Assembly: GCF_021025955.1 (NCBI RefSeq)
Contig: NZ_JAJNCL010000002.1
Coordinates: 299,626-363,625, forward strand
Reading direction: 5' to 3'
Length of the DNA stretch: 64,000 bases
From: Rhodococcus qingshengii
Lineage (GTDB): Bacteria > Actinomycetota > Actinomycetes > Mycobacteriales > Mycobacteriaceae
Made by a program: the position numbers and the translations under genes. Below the pieces are notes generated by a model. That model did not search any database, was not told the origin of the DNA, and saw only the letters and a list, made by a program, of their open reading frames with translations. Below, in pieces: positions 11,575 through 20,578 of this stretch (the stretch's first letter is position 1; each line of letters opens with the position of its first letter).

Positions 11575-12224
11575 CGGTCCACGTGCAGCACGTTGTCGAC
11601 GGGTTCGCGCGCGGCAGGTTTGAACGTCTCGCCGGTGAAGTACGCCGTCGGGATCAGAGCCGCCTGATGGAATCCGGCCGGAATGCCCAGCAGCTCGGCA
11701 ACTTCCGCCTCACGCTGCAGGTGCAATGTTGTCCATGCCGTACCGAGCCCACGTGCCCGTGCGGCAAGCGCGTAACTCCACGCAGCCGGGAGTAGAGAAC
11801 CCCACAGACCGGCTTGGTTCCCCTCCGGCAGCGTCTTGCCCGCCTTGATGCACGGAATGAGAAGGACCGGCACCTCACCCATGTGCTCACCGAGCCACGC
11901 GACGCTGGTGCCCACGCGCTGTTGGATCGGCGCGCGATCAGGATCGTCGGCGAAGAGTTTTGCCGCCGAACCGTGAGAAGCAAGGTACTCGTCGGTGACT
12001 TCCTTGTAGATCTGCCCGACTGCTGCTCGCAGTGCCGGATCGGTCACCACCATCCACTGCCACCCCTGGCGATTCGAACCGGAGGGCGCTTGCAGGGCGA
12101 TCTGGAGGCACTCCTTCACCAGATCCAACGGCACGGGACGGGTCAGATCCAGACGCTTTCGAACCGTGCGTGTCGTGGTCAGTAATTCGTCGGGTGTCAG
12201 GTCGAGTACGGGGTACGGCGTCAT
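11568..12224 (-). CDS. nitroreductase-family protein
   Basis: 218 aa FMN-dependent NAD(P)H oxidoreductase family. Visible are the N-terminal RTVRKRLDLTRPVP, the FMN-contact motif QAPSGSNRQGWQWMVV and the C-terminal AARARGLGTAWTT followed by LLGIPAGFHQAALIPTAYFTG. Substrate unknown; such enzymes reduce nitroaromatics, quinones or flavins. First gene of a two-gene unit with the RibD-like gene. Confidence 0.9.
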   Translation of the reverse strand: MTPYPVLDLTPDELLTTTRTVRKRLDLTRPVPLDLVKECLQIALQAPSGSNRQGWQWMVVTDPALRAAVGQIYKEVTDEYLASHGSAAKLFADDPDRAPIQQRVGTSVAWLGEHMGEVPVLLIPCIKAGKTLPEGNQAGLWGSLLPAAWSYALAARARGLGTAWTTLHLQREAEVAELLGIPAGFHQAALIPTAYFTGETFKPAAREPVDNVLHVDRW

Positions 12225-12334
12225 CTCCCGATCATTGCACTGCAGCGAGCAGTGAGCAGGACAGTCCGTCTACACTTTTCTGATCCCGTGCGTGCTGGTT
12301 GTCGGGAGTATTCCCCGATCAAAGGACATTCGAC

Positions 12335-12964
12335 ATGAGTTGGCACGTCTGGTTGGCCTTCTTCGGAGCAAGTTGGGTGATCAGCCTGTCACCGGGGGCC
12401 GGCGCCATTGCGTCGATGTCGTCGGGGCTTGCCTACGGCCTGCGGCGCGGTTACTGGAACATTTTCGGGCTGCAATTGGGATTGTTGCTGCAGATCGGAA
12501 TTGTCGCGGCCGGGGTCGGTGCAATTCTCGCCAGTTCGACCGTGGCCTTTTCCTTGATCAAGTGGTTCGGTGTCGTATACCTCGTCTACCTGGGAGTCAG
12601 GCAGTGGCGGTCAGCGCCCACCGAAGTGGAGACCGACGAAGCCACCGCGAGCAGTTCCGGCCCGATGATGATGCTTCGCGGATTTCTCGTGAACGCGAGC
12701 AACCCGAAGGCTGTCGTTTTCATGCTCGCAGTGCTCCCACAGTTCCTGGACCCGGCGGCACCGCTGCTGCCGCAGTATCTGATCATCGCCGCCACGATGT
12801 GCGCAGTCGACGTGATCGTGATGACCGGATACACCGGCCTCGCCGCACGGGTGCTTACCTTGATGCGCTCCCCCAAACAGCAGCGAACCACCAATCGAGT
12901 GTTCGCCGGCCTGTTCTTCGGAGCCGCCGGCTTCCTCTCGAGCATCGGGCGTGCAGCGGCTTGA
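12335..12964 (+). CDS. LysE-family translocator (amino-acid/metabolite exporter)
   Basis: 209 aa, about six hydrophobic segments. The typical LysE/RhtB N-terminus is present (WVISLSPGAGAIASMSSGLAYG), as is the middle motif FLVNASNPKAVVFMLAVLPQF. Members export amino acids or related compounds across the inner membrane; the substrate cannot be told. The start at 12335 (MSWHVW) follows AAAGGA at suitable spacing. The stop codon lies within a 17-bp tandem repeat. Confidence 0.92.
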   Translation: MSWHVWLAFFGASWVISLSPGAGAIASMSSGLAYGLRRGYWNIFGLQLGLLLQIGIVAAGVGAILASSTVAFSLIKWFGVVYLVYLGVRQWRSAPTEVETDEATASSSGPMMMLRGFLVNASNPKAVVFMLAVLPQFLDPAAPLLPQYLIIAATMCAVDVIVMTGYTGLAARVLTLMRSPKQQRTTNRVFAGLFFGAAGFLSSIGRAAA

Positions 12965-13008
12965 TCGGTCACACGGCTTGATCGGTCACACGGCTTGATC
13001 GATCACAG
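12958..13008. repeat. 17-bp tandem repeat at the LysE stop codon (3 copies)
   Basis: ggcttgatcggtcacac at 12958-12974 and 12975-12991, and a third copy with two changes at 12992-13008. The first copy contains the TGA stop of the LysE gene; the last reaches the stop region of the convergent DUF1345 gene. Confidence 0.92.
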
Positions 13009-13686
13009 GCCCGCAATCAAGTTGACGACGGACGCCACGATCACCGAACCGAACAGGTACGACAGCAATGCGTGGCCGAGCGCCATCGCGCGCATGTCCG
13101 ACGACTTCAAGTTGGTGTCGGAAATCGCGAAGCTCATCCCGACCGTGTACGCCACGTAGGCGAAATCGCTGTACCTCGGCGGTTCTTCCTGATTGAAGTC
13201 GATTCCTCCGTCGGGGCCCGAGTAGTACAGCCGCGCGTATCCGAGGGCGAAGAGCGTGTGAACCGCCAACCACGAGATCACGACGCTGCCGACTGCGACG
13301 GACGCGGCCACGACTTGGTAGTGATGTCCGTCGGGTGCGGCCAAGAGCAGGAACGCGATACCGACCAAGCTCGCGACGGCGGCGCCGAGAATCAGCAGGT
13401 GTGCGACGTTGCGAGCCGGTTCTTCCCGCGTTGCGTGGCTCGCGGTAAGCGTCGCATCGAAGGGCCAGACCAGAATCCACGTCCACACCGTGAACACCAT
13501 CGCCGCGACATCCCAGCCGATCAGGAAAGCGAACCGGGGGTAGCCGACCAACGCCGTGACGACGCCTGCAGCGACACCGAGCACCAAACCTGTCGACACT
13601 CTCAACGCGGGCCCGGCACCCAGCTCACCCCGCGGAGCCGGGTTGATCGGGAGGTCGTGCGATCGATCGTTCACGCGCTCAGTCAA
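13003..13686 (-). CDS. DUF1345 membrane protein
   Basis: 227 aa with five or so hydrophobic segments. The DUF1345 signature is visible in the second half: [13 protein letters not shown], then [20 protein letters not shown] and the following [16 protein letters not shown]. Function of this family is not established. It converges with LysE and has its own promoter region that contains a 16-bp tandem repeat. Confidence 0.88.
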   Translation of the reverse strand: MTERVNDRSHDLPINPAPRGELGAGPALRVSTGLVLGVAAGVVTALVGYPRFAFLIGWDVAAMVFTVWTWILVWPFDATLTASHATREEPARNVAHLLILGAAVASLVGIAFLLLAAPDGHHYQVVAASVAVGSVVISWLAVHTLFALGYARLYYSGPDGGIDFNQEEPPRYSDFAYVAYTVGMSFAISDTNLKSSDMRAMALGHALLSYLFGSVIVASVVNLIAGL

Positions 13687-13698
13687 CCACCGTTCGAA

Positions 13699-13755
13699 GT
13701 GACACGGTGATTACGTGACACGGCGATTACGCGACACGGTGGTTACGTGACACAG
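13699..13755. repeat. 16-bp tandem repeat upstream of the DUF1345 gene (about 3.5 copies)
   Basis: gtgacacggtgattac at 13699-13714, followed by near copies at 13715-13730 and 13731-13746 and a partial copy at 13747-13755. It fills most of the 73-base gap between the lipase stop and the DUF1345 start. Confidence 0.9.
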
Positions 13756-13759
13756 AAAC

Positions 13760-15079
13760 TCAGGCGTTGCACGCACCGACTATCGGCTTGCCGTTGAATC
13801 TGTCCAGCACGTACTGCAATCCGACGCCGAAATCCGCCACCGCCGGTGCGAGGTGATTGTTGCCGCTCCCCGGATTCACCGCAGGCAGGGTGTCGGTGAA
13901 CAACGTCGCCTCGGCCCCACGCGCACACCAGTCCTGAACCAGGCGCTGGGTTTGCTCGTACGGGATGAAATCGTCGTTGAGCGCTCCGTTGACCAGGATC
14001 GGCGAGGCCGGGGTTCGACGCCCGATGCGTTGTTCCTCGATCACCTGCTGGATCTCCGGTACCGATTCCACCACGTCCGCAAGGGGTCGTCCGTCCGTGC
14101 TCCACGACGCCGTCGACTGCTTCCCGTACTTGGTTCGGGAATCGATGAGGCATTGCCCGGCGACGTCTGCGAGCACGGACCGGCCGTAGTCGTTGAGTCG
14201 AGATTCGATCGGTTCTCGGGCGGCGGGATAACGGTCGAGGACACCGTTGATCGTGTAGCCGATCGCGGCCATCAGGCCGGTTCCGTCGATATGACGCAGA
14301 ACGCTTGCCAGGTCTGCCGGGGGCGCGCTGGCGTAACTCCCGACCAGATTCACCTCAGGCGCGTATTCGGGTGCCAGTTCGGTTGCAGCGGCAGTGGCGC
14401 CGCCGCCCTGCGAGTGGCCCCACAGCGCGATCGGATCGTCCTCTCCTGCCTGTGCCAGGGCTCGGGCAGCGCGTGCACCGTCCAACATCGCATGGGCTTC
14501 CTCGGCGCGATTGACGTAGGTATGGACGCCTGGTGTTCCGAGTCCGATGTAGTCGGTGACAAACACGCGAACGCCCTGGGCTAGGAAAGCGAAAGCAAAA
14601 GCTGACTCGTAGTTGACACCGACACTGTCCACACCGGCGCCGTAGTTCGACGGATTCCCGGGTTCCGCCAGGCGGAGCTGACCGGCAGTGGGAAACATCC
14701 TCGACGGCGCGCACTGATCACCTTGGCCCTGCGTGCCCGGACCGATCACCACCGTCGGGCGCGGACCCGCCCCTGACCACGGGGCAGCCGGCTCCAGGAA
14801 CGAGCCCGACACGGCAACCTTGGATCCGTGGGTGTCGGTACTCGCGTACAGGATCCGAGTCCCGACACCAGGCACTGCGCCGACAGCGCCGGCAATCGGA
14901 AGGGGTTCCGTCCGGATCACCGATCCCGGATCACCGACGTCGCCTGGGCTCGCGTCGTAAAAATCGCTCACCGGTTCGGCGTTCGATATCGGCGTGAACA
15001 GCAGCGAAGTCGGCAACAGTGCCGAGATCGCCACGGCCGAAATCTTCACTGCCGCGAGGACAACCTTCCGGGTGCTCAT
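13760..15079 (-). CDS. secreted lipase, LIP family (PF03583 type)
   Basis: 439 aa alpha/beta hydrolase. The N-terminal 34 residues form a signal peptide (VKISAVAISALLPTSLLFTP, cleavage near SNA-EP). The nucleophile elbow is GHSQGG, the oxyanion region is VVIGPGTQGQGDQCAPS, and the late Asp and His fit LVNGALNDDFIPY and the GSGNNHLAP stretch. This is the architecture of actinobacterial and fungal LIP-type secretory triacylglycerol lipases. It lies 21 bases downstream of the CFA synthase gene in the same direction, so the two may be co-transcribed and both act on lipids. Confidence 0.92.
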   Translation of the reverse strand: MSTRKVVLAAVKISAVAISALLPTSLLFTPISNAEPVSDFYDASPGDVGDPGSVIRTEPLPIAGAVGAVPGVGTRILYASTDTHGSKVAVSGSFLEPAAPWSGAGPRPTVVIGPGTQGQGDQCAPSRMFPTAGQLRLAEPGNPSNYGAGVDSVGVNYESAFAFAFLAQGVRVFVTDYIGLGTPGVHTYVNRAEEAHAMLDGARAARALAQAGEDDPIALWGHSQGGGATAAATELAPEYAPEVNLVGSYASAPPADLASVLRHIDGTGLMAAIGYTINGVLDRYPAAREPIESRLNDYGRSVLADVAGQCLIDSRTKYGKQSTASWSTDGRPLADVVESVPEIQQVIEEQRIGRRTPASPILVNGALNDDFIPYEQTQRLVQDWCARGAEATLFTDTLPAVNPGSGNNHLAPAVADFGVGLQYVLDRFNGKPIVGACNA

Positions 15080-15099
15080 GGAAATCCAACGTATAGGCC

Positions 15100-16431
15100 T
15101 CAGTCGATGCGCGGACCGGTTTCGATCTGCGGGACTTCAATCGGTCGGTACCAACTGTTACGCGAGCGGGCCATACCGCTGACCCCCCGATCCCCTGGTT
15201 TCACGGCCAGAACCTGATGAATCGTAAGCCTGTGTGGCTCCTCGAAACCCAGCGCACTGGCGGCAAGGTACAGCAACCAGGTACGCACCCGAGGAGCACC
15301 GACCTGTAGGACTGCCGCGGCCCAGTTCTCGCAAAGGTTCTGCACCCACGCGCGCAGCGTCAGTGCGTAATGCTCACGCAACGCTTCGCTGTCACGTGTC
15401 TCGAAACCTGAAAGTTCCAGCGCATCAATGGTTTTACTCAGCGGGAGTATCTCGCCGTCCGGGAAGATGTAGCTGTCGATGAAACTGGGTCCGTCTTCGG
15501 CCTTGTCCGACAACGACTTCACCGCTGCGATGGCGTGATTGAGCAGACGCCCCTGCGGCACGAGAAGGCCGTAGAGTTTTGCCGTGTACACCGGCAAATT
15601 GACCAGGCCCACATGCTCTGACATCCCGATACTCGAAATCGCGTCGTACGGGCCGTCATCGACGTCGCGGTAGTCCTGCACCCGAATCTCGATGCGATCG
15701 GTCAAACCTGCATCGGCAATTCGTCCCTTGGCGTACTCGACTTGCTCGTTACTCAGCGAGACTCCGACGACGTCGACGCCGTAGTTCTGAGCGGCGTATA
15801 ATGCCATCGATCCCCAACCACAGCCGACGTCGAGCAGTCGCATGCCCGGCTTCAGATCGAGCTTGCGGCAAATCAGGTCCAGCTTCGCGAACTGAGCGGC
15901 TTCGAGGGATTCGACCCCCTCCGGCCAGTATCCGCACGAATAGACCATGCTCGGCCCGAGAAACAGTTCGTAGAAGCGATTCCCGACGTCGTAGTGATGG
16001 GAGACAGTCGCCGAATCGCGTGATTTGCTGTGCCGTTTGCCTCGCTTACGACGCATCTCGATCGACGGGGGTGATGGCGGTAGACCTACCGCCCCCAAGC
16101 CTGCGAAAGTACCGGCGGCGCGCACGATCGAGCGCAACGGCAACGCCGACAATCGATTCTCGCCAAGCCGCGTGACCAGGTCCGGGACGTCGAGGAGCGC
16201 AAAGATATCGCCGTCGACGTCAAGATCCCCGGACACGTACGCCCTCGCCAACCCCAATTCGTTGGGAGAGTAAAGGACTCGCCCCAATCCACGCCGATTC
16301 CGGAAATGCACCTGTGCGGCGGCGTCCGGCGGGCCTGCCTCGGAACCGTCCCAACAACGCACTCGAATCGGAAGCGGAACCCCGATTACGTCCTCGAAAA
16401 CTGTCAGAATCTTGGTCGCGGCACCAGTCAC
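15100..16431 (-). CDS. cyclopropane-fatty-acyl-phospholipid synthase-family methyltransferase
   Basis: 443 aa. The N-terminal domain (about 1-120) is the CFA-synthase extension; the SAM-dependent domain follows SHHYDVGNRFYELFLG and has motif I LLDVGCGWGSMALYAA, YAKGRI, and SIGMSEHVG, all typical of CFA synthases. It would transfer a methylene from SAM to unsaturated acyl chains of phospholipids. It resembles the UfaA1/CFA type more than the short mycolic acid modifiers because of the N-terminal domain. GTG start at 16431 is preceded by GGAGGG at 7 bases. Confidence 0.92.
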   Translation of the reverse strand: MTGAATKILTVFEDVIGVPLPIRVRCWDGSEAGPPDAAAQVHFRNRRGLGRVLYSPNELGLARAYVSGDLDVDGDIFALLDVPDLVTRLGENRLSALPLRSIVRAAGTFAGLGAVGLPPSPPSIEMRRKRGKRHSKSRDSATVSHHYDVGNRFYELFLGPSMVYSCGYWPEGVESLEAAQFAKLDLICRKLDLKPGMRLLDVGCGWGSMALYAAQNYGVDVVGVSLSNEQVEYAKGRIADAGLTDRIEIRVQDYRDVDDGPYDAISSIGMSEHVGLVNLPVYTAKLYGLLVPQGRLLNHAIAAVKSLSDKAEDGPSFIDSYIFPDGEILPLSKTIDALELSGFETRDSEALREHYALTLRAWVQNLCENWAAAVLQVGAPRVRTWLLYLAASALGFEEPHRLTIHQVLAVKPGDRGVSGMARSRNSWYRPIEVPQIETGPRID

Positions 16432-16558
16432 AAATCAACCCTCCGACAACAGATGGTTAGCCGATGACAGAAAACTTACGCTCGATGCACGAATCTTTCG
16501 CGCCATTTGTCCGAGTTTTGGATAGTGTTCATCACGGTTTCGGTATTCACCGCTGAGT

Positions 16559-18121
16559 TCAGGGCTCCACCAGTCCGGCGAGGAATTCCACCAGCAGTCT
16601 CTTCGTGACCTCACGTGGCAGCGATTCCACTGCCGCCAGGACGGCCGCCATGTCCAAGGGAGAATCAGAAGAGCCCCGAGGATCCAGCCCCGCCGACGTC
16701 AACGCTGCCGCGACGGCATCACTGGGCAACGCAAGAACATCGGCGACGGTGACATCGCCACGTTCAAATGCTCCGGCCAACTCTGCCAGGGCCGGCGGCG
16801 CCTCGGCTGCCGCCAAGCCACGAACGTCGTCGGCACCGAGGACGAGTGCGCTGGTCAACTCGCCGAGCACCGACTCGGTCACCGGGGTGACGGTGAGGTG
16901 GGTTGTTCGAGGCAACGTCGTCCCGTCGGATTGCGTCGACGCCGGCTGCCCTTGAAGGACGAAACCCCGGGCACCGACAGCGCTCACCCAGCGATGCGGA
17001 TCCACTCGCCGTTCGAGCGGCACGGAATCGTCGGTAGCGACCGCGAACAGTGGTCCCACCGGCGAGCCCACGACGCGAAGCCCGTCGACGCTCTGGACCG
17101 TGTCGATGAGCGCACGGGTCGCCCGCTGCGCCCGGGACACCAGTTCGGCATACCCGGGTTGACCGAGGACTTGCGAAATCGCCCATGCCCCGGCCAGGGC
17201 AGCAACGGATTTGGAACCGAGAAGAGTGGGATTGACCACCGGATAGCCCGGCCAGTCCGTGAGTCCGAAATACTGCTTGCGATGCAAGTCACGCCCTCGG
17301 TGCAGCAAAACCGAGACGCCTTTCGGTGAGTATCCGTACTTGTGGAAGTCGACCGACATGCTGGTGACACCGGCCACCCGGAAATCCCAGGGCGGCAGAT
17401 CACCCCACCACGGCAACGCAAGTCCGCCGATGCAGGCATCAACATGCAATGGAATCGACCGTGCACAAGCAACTTCCGCGACTTCGGCAATCGGATCGAG
17501 GGCCGCGAACGGGTAATTGGGCGCAGAGACGACGATCAATACCGTGTCGTCCCGCAACGCTGCCGCAATACCTTGTGCGTCAACGCGCCCCGACGTGGGA
17601 TCCACCGGCACCAGGATCAGTTCCAGTCCGAGCAAGTGCGCCGCCTTGTGGAAAGCGGCATGCGCGGTGGTCGGAAGAACCAGCGAGCCCTCCCCCGGCG
17701 GGAGGCCACGGAAGTCGCGAGCGGCCTTGACGGCCAACACACAACTTTCCGTTCCGCCGCTGGTGACATTGCCGACTACCGCCCCTCCTGCTTCTGCGTC
17801 TGTATCCACGGCCGTGTCCGAAGTTCCATGGAGGAACTCGCGCGCGAACGCCACCAGCTCACGCTCCATTACCGCAGTGGAGGGAAACACCGTCGGGTCG
17901 AGACCGTTGACGGGCTGAACCAATCGAGCCGCGTCGGCTGCCAACTCGTCGAGGACTGCGAGACCGCTGTCGTACACGTACGACAGAACCCGGCCGCCGT
18001 GCGTCGGAGCATCCTGCTCACGAAGCGAACGCAGCCGGCCCAAGATGTCAGCGGCGCGGCTCTCGAGGTTCGCGCTCTCGAGGATTTTGCCCTGAAATGC
18101 CTCGACCTGACTGGAACTCAT
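16559..18121 (-). CDS. PLP-dependent decarboxylase/lyase, sphingosine-1-phosphate lyase-like
   Basis: 520 aa, fold type I PLP enzyme. GNVTSGGTESCVLAVKAARD (GGTES at 122-126), cofactor aspartate D228 in LHVDAC and the Schiff-base lysine K261 in SVDFHKYGYSPKG are all present. The KYGYSPKG form is that of sphingosine-1-phosphate lyase and relatives rather than glutamate decarboxylase. An eukaryote-like lyase would cleave long-chain-base phosphates to an aldehyde and phosphoethanolamine. A C-terminal part of about 110 residues beyond the lyase core is Ala/Leu-rich and unassigned. The gene overlaps the upstream transporter gene by 4 bases. Confidence 0.85.
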   Translation of the reverse strand: MSSSQVEAFQGKILESANLESRAADILGRLRSLREQDAPTHGGRVLSYVYDSGLAVLDELAADAARLVQPVNGLDPTVFPSTAVMERELVAFAREFLHGTSDTAVDTDAEAGGAVVGNVTSGGTESCVLAVKAARDFRGLPPGEGSLVLPTTAHAAFHKAAHLLGLELILVPVDPTSGRVDAQGIAAALRDDTVLIVVSAPNYPFAALDPIAEVAEVACARSIPLHVDACIGGLALPWWGDLPPWDFRVAGVTSMSVDFHKYGYSPKGVSVLLHRGRDLHRKQYFGLTDWPGYPVVNPTLLGSKSVAALAGAWAISQVLGQPGYAELVSRAQRATRALIDTVQSVDGLRVVGSPVGPLFAVATDDSVPLERRVDPHRWVSAVGARGFVLQGQPASTQSDGTTLPRTTHLTVTPVTESVLGELTSALVLGADDVRGLAAAEAPPALAELAGAFERGDVTVADVLALPSDAVAAALTSAGLDPRGSSDSPLDMAAVLAAVESLPREVTKRLLVEFLAGLVEP

Positions 18122-19515
18122 CGTTCACCTGCGTTCTCGTGAGTGGATTCTTGCTCGGTGTGGTAATTCCGCAATACGACCAGACTTATCGCAACCAGGA
18201 TTGCCGGCACGATCGAGAACCCCAGGGCGATGCCGGTGAGCGCCGATTCCGGTTGTACGACAGTCTCCCCCGCAGTTTTCGAGACAAAACCGGTTACTGC
18301 GAGAACACCCAAGAACACGGCAGGCCCGAGGGCCAAACCCGCGGTTTCCGAGGCGGTCCAGATACCACTGAGCGAGCCTCCGCGCTGGCGACCACCGATT
18401 CGCGCGTCGTCCTCGATGACGTCCGGGAGCATCGCCAGCGGGAACACCTGCATACCGGCATAGGCAACGCCGGCAAGGGCGACGGCGCCGTAGATCCACG
18501 GGCCGGCGTCGAGCGCCGCGAGCGTCAACAACGCCGTCGCCACGACAAACAGAACCGAAGCCACGACGTAACCGCGAAGCTTTCCGTACCGATGGGAGAA
18601 CCGATACCACAGCGGCATCACGACGAGGGCCGGCCCGACGAGTGCGACGAACAGCCCGGTGAGTGCACCTTCGTTGCCCATCACATACGTCGCCAGGTAT
18701 TGCGCACCCGCCAACATCACCGCAGTCGCAAGAGCTTGGAGCACGAATACGCTGACCAGCAATCGGAACGCGCGTGTGCGTCGTATCGCGTCGAATCCGT
18801 CCCGATACTGCGAGAGCAACGAGCCTGTCGGGGCATCCGCGTGAGTCACCGTGTGGCGCGCCGCTCCGCGAACTGCCCAGATCATTGCGCCGCACATCAG
18901 CGCCGACACTCCGATCGCCATGACGAGATAGCCGCGCGCCCCGCCCCCGGCGGCATCGCGGAGCTCGGGGCCGCCGGCGCCGATGACCAGAATTGTCAGG
19001 GCCAACACAGCAATTCGAACCGATACCAAGCGAGTGCGCTCGTGATAATCGCCGGTCAACTCGGTCGGCAACGCGATGTACGGAACCTGAAAGAGACTGT
19101 AGGCACTGGCCGCGAGCAGGAAGAAGACGAGCACCCACAACGCCCCGACTCCAGGGCCGGCAGACACGGGAGCCGAGAACGTGAGAATGAAGAGCAAGGG
19201 CAGAGCCAGAGCACCTGCGAGCATGAGTGGCACTCGCGTACCAGTTCGATGAGAGCCTCGATCGCTGATCGACCCGATCAGCGGGTCGATCAGGACATCG
19301 GCGATTTTCGGAACGATGACCACAAGCGACGCGAGCGCCGCGGTAACCCCGAGCGTGTCGGTCAGGTAGTACGCCAGTACCAAACCTGGCAGAACACCGA
19401 ATCCGCCCGTGCCGACACTTCCCGCTGCGTATCCGGCCACCACACCACGCGAAAGCCTGTCAGGCGATCTACCTTCACGAAGACGTACCGGTTTGTCTGT
19501 AGTCACCGTCCACAC
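18118..19515 (-). CDS. MFS transporter of the GPH/MFS_2 type
   Basis: 465 aa with about 12 hydrophobic segments. KIADVLIDPLIGSISDRG and the loop after it (SHRTGTRVP) match the glycoside-pentoside-hexuronide cation symporter signature, as does ALPTELTGDYHERTRL in the next loop. It overlaps the PLP-lyase gene by ATGA, so both proteins probably serve one pathway: uptake of a substrate and its cleavage. MFS_2 members also include lysophospholipid carriers, which would fit a sphingoid-base enzyme, but that is inference. GTG at 19515 or 19506 could be the start. Confidence 0.85.
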   Translation of the reverse strand: MWTVTTDKPVRLREGRSPDRLSRGVVAGYAAGSVGTGGFGVLPGLVLAYYLTDTLGVTAALASLVVIVPKIADVLIDPLIGSISDRGSHRTGTRVPLMLAGALALPLLFILTFSAPVSAGPGVGALWVLVFFLLAASAYSLFQVPYIALPTELTGDYHERTRLVSVRIAVLALTILVIGAGGPELRDAAGGGARGYLVMAIGVSALMCGAMIWAVRGAARHTVTHADAPTGSLLSQYRDGFDAIRRTRAFRLLVSVFVLQALATAVMLAGAQYLATYVMGNEGALTGLFVALVGPALVVMPLWYRFSHRYGKLRGYVVASVLFVVATALLTLAALDAGPWIYGAVALAGVAYAGMQVFPLAMLPDVIEDDARIGGRQRGGSLSGIWTASETAGLALGPAVFLGVLAVTGFVSKTAGETVVQPESALTGIALGFSIVPAILVAISLVVLRNYHTEQESTHENAGER

Positions 19516-19638
19516 ACTAATGTCACAACTCCGTACCGCGAGGGCAAAAGAATCTCGATGACCAGAAGTCGCTCACTCGGACGGGCCGGGCATGCCAGAC
19601 TGTGACTCGATTCGCACACGAACGAAAGTCTGGGCACG

Positions 19639-20292
19639 ATGGTTGATCCACTGAGAGAGATCTGGCCTCCATACGGAGTAACGATCACGTGTGGGCCCAT
19701 CACCTTGACCCCCGTGCGCGACGACCATTTCCCCGAACTCGCTGCGCTGGTCCGAGCCGGCATTCACCCTGCCGAACAGATGCCGTTTCTCGTCCCCTGG
19801 ACGGTGGGCACTCCCGACGAAGTGTCGCGAAGACTCATCCAATACCACTGGTCGGTCCGCGCAGCGATGACCATAGCCGACTGGAAATTCGAAACAGCCA
19901 TCGTTGTCGACCGAGAAATCGTCGGCTGTCAGGCGTTTGCCGCGACGGACTTCCCCAACAGTCGTACCGGTGAAACCGGTTCGTGGATCGGGCGCGAGTT
20001 CCAAGGCCGGGGTATCGGCACTCTCGCCCGACAGGCAATCTGCGCATTCGCATTCGACTATTTGGGCGCACGCAGCGTCGTGTCGTCGGCGTTCACCGAC
20101 AACCCCGCCTCGATCACGGTGTCAACCAAAGTCGGGTACCGCGCAGACGGCACGATAGAGGAGTTGGCTGCCGACGGCCGAATGACTGTGCGACGTCTCT
20201 TCACCCTCAGTCGCGAAGACTTTGTCGCACCGCCGTATCCCGTCGAAGTGACCGGCGTGCGCGAGCTCAAGCAGATGCTCGGCATCGACTGA
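19639..20292 (+). CDS. GNAT-family N-acetyltransferase
   Basis: 217 aa. The acetyl-CoA-binding motif is visible as TGSWIGREFQGRGIGTLARQ, followed by ARSVVSSAFTDNPASITVST and the terminal strand, the RimJ/RimL layout of ribosomal-protein acetyltransferases and relatives. Substrate unknown. It stands divergent from the transporter operon and is followed by a 286-base stretch before the 35-aa peptide gene. The same frame stays open for 57 codons after the TGA stop. Confidence 0.88.
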   Translation: MVDPLREIWPPYGVTITCGPITLTPVRDDHFPELAALVRAGIHPAEQMPFLVPWTVGTPDEVSRRLIQYHWSVRAAMTIADWKFETAIVVDREIVGCQAFAATDFPNSRTGETGSWIGREFQGRGIGTLARQAICAFAFDYLGARSVVSSAFTDNPASITVSTKVGYRADGTIEELAADGRMTVRRLFTLSREDFVAPPYPVEVTGVRELKQMLGID

Positions 20293-20466
20293 GCGAGCTA
20301 CCCGCGCACAGCGACAACTTTTGTCGAGGCCCCAGGTTCCGACCTTCTGGCGCCCGCAAAAGCTCCCGGTCAGTCGACCCACAAGATCGGGCTCACCAGT
20401 ACCGCGGACATGAATGACGATGTCGCATCTTCGATGGCAATCGCATATCAACAGAACGACCGCTAG
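20293..20466 (+). other. open frame continuing after the GNAT stop, possible remnant
   Basis: Directly after the GNAT TGA the same frame runs 57 codons to TAG at 20464-20466 without any start codon until an internal ATG near 20411. The translation looks protein-like near its end (GLTSTADMNDDVASSMAIAY) but no family is recognised. It could be the rest of a longer gene interrupted by a stop, or chance. Otherwise nothing is seen before the terminator at 20513. Confidence 0.2.
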
Positions 20467-20512
20467 GCCTCTCACACACCCATAGGCAGCCACTCACCGG
20501 CAGGCAGCACGA

Positions 20513-20547
20513 AAGTCCCTGTCCTCCTCGTCGGAGAACAGGGACTT
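20513..20547. terminator. strong bidirectional hairpin terminator
   Basis: AAGTCCCTGT (20513-20522) pairs perfectly with ACAGGGACTT (20538-20547) around a 15-base loop. It lies just after the 35-aa peptide gene on the minus strand and can also stop transcription from the GNAT side. Confidence 0.8.
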
Positions 20548-20578
20548 CTTCACCGCGGGGGAAGGTCGCTGCGATGTG

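Noticed and set aside
18097-19605. Plus-strand open frame of 502 codons opposite the MFS_2 gene
   Set aside because: Composition is Arg/His/Gln-rich and lacks hydrophobic or domain patterns, as expected for the reverse strand of a membrane protein gene.
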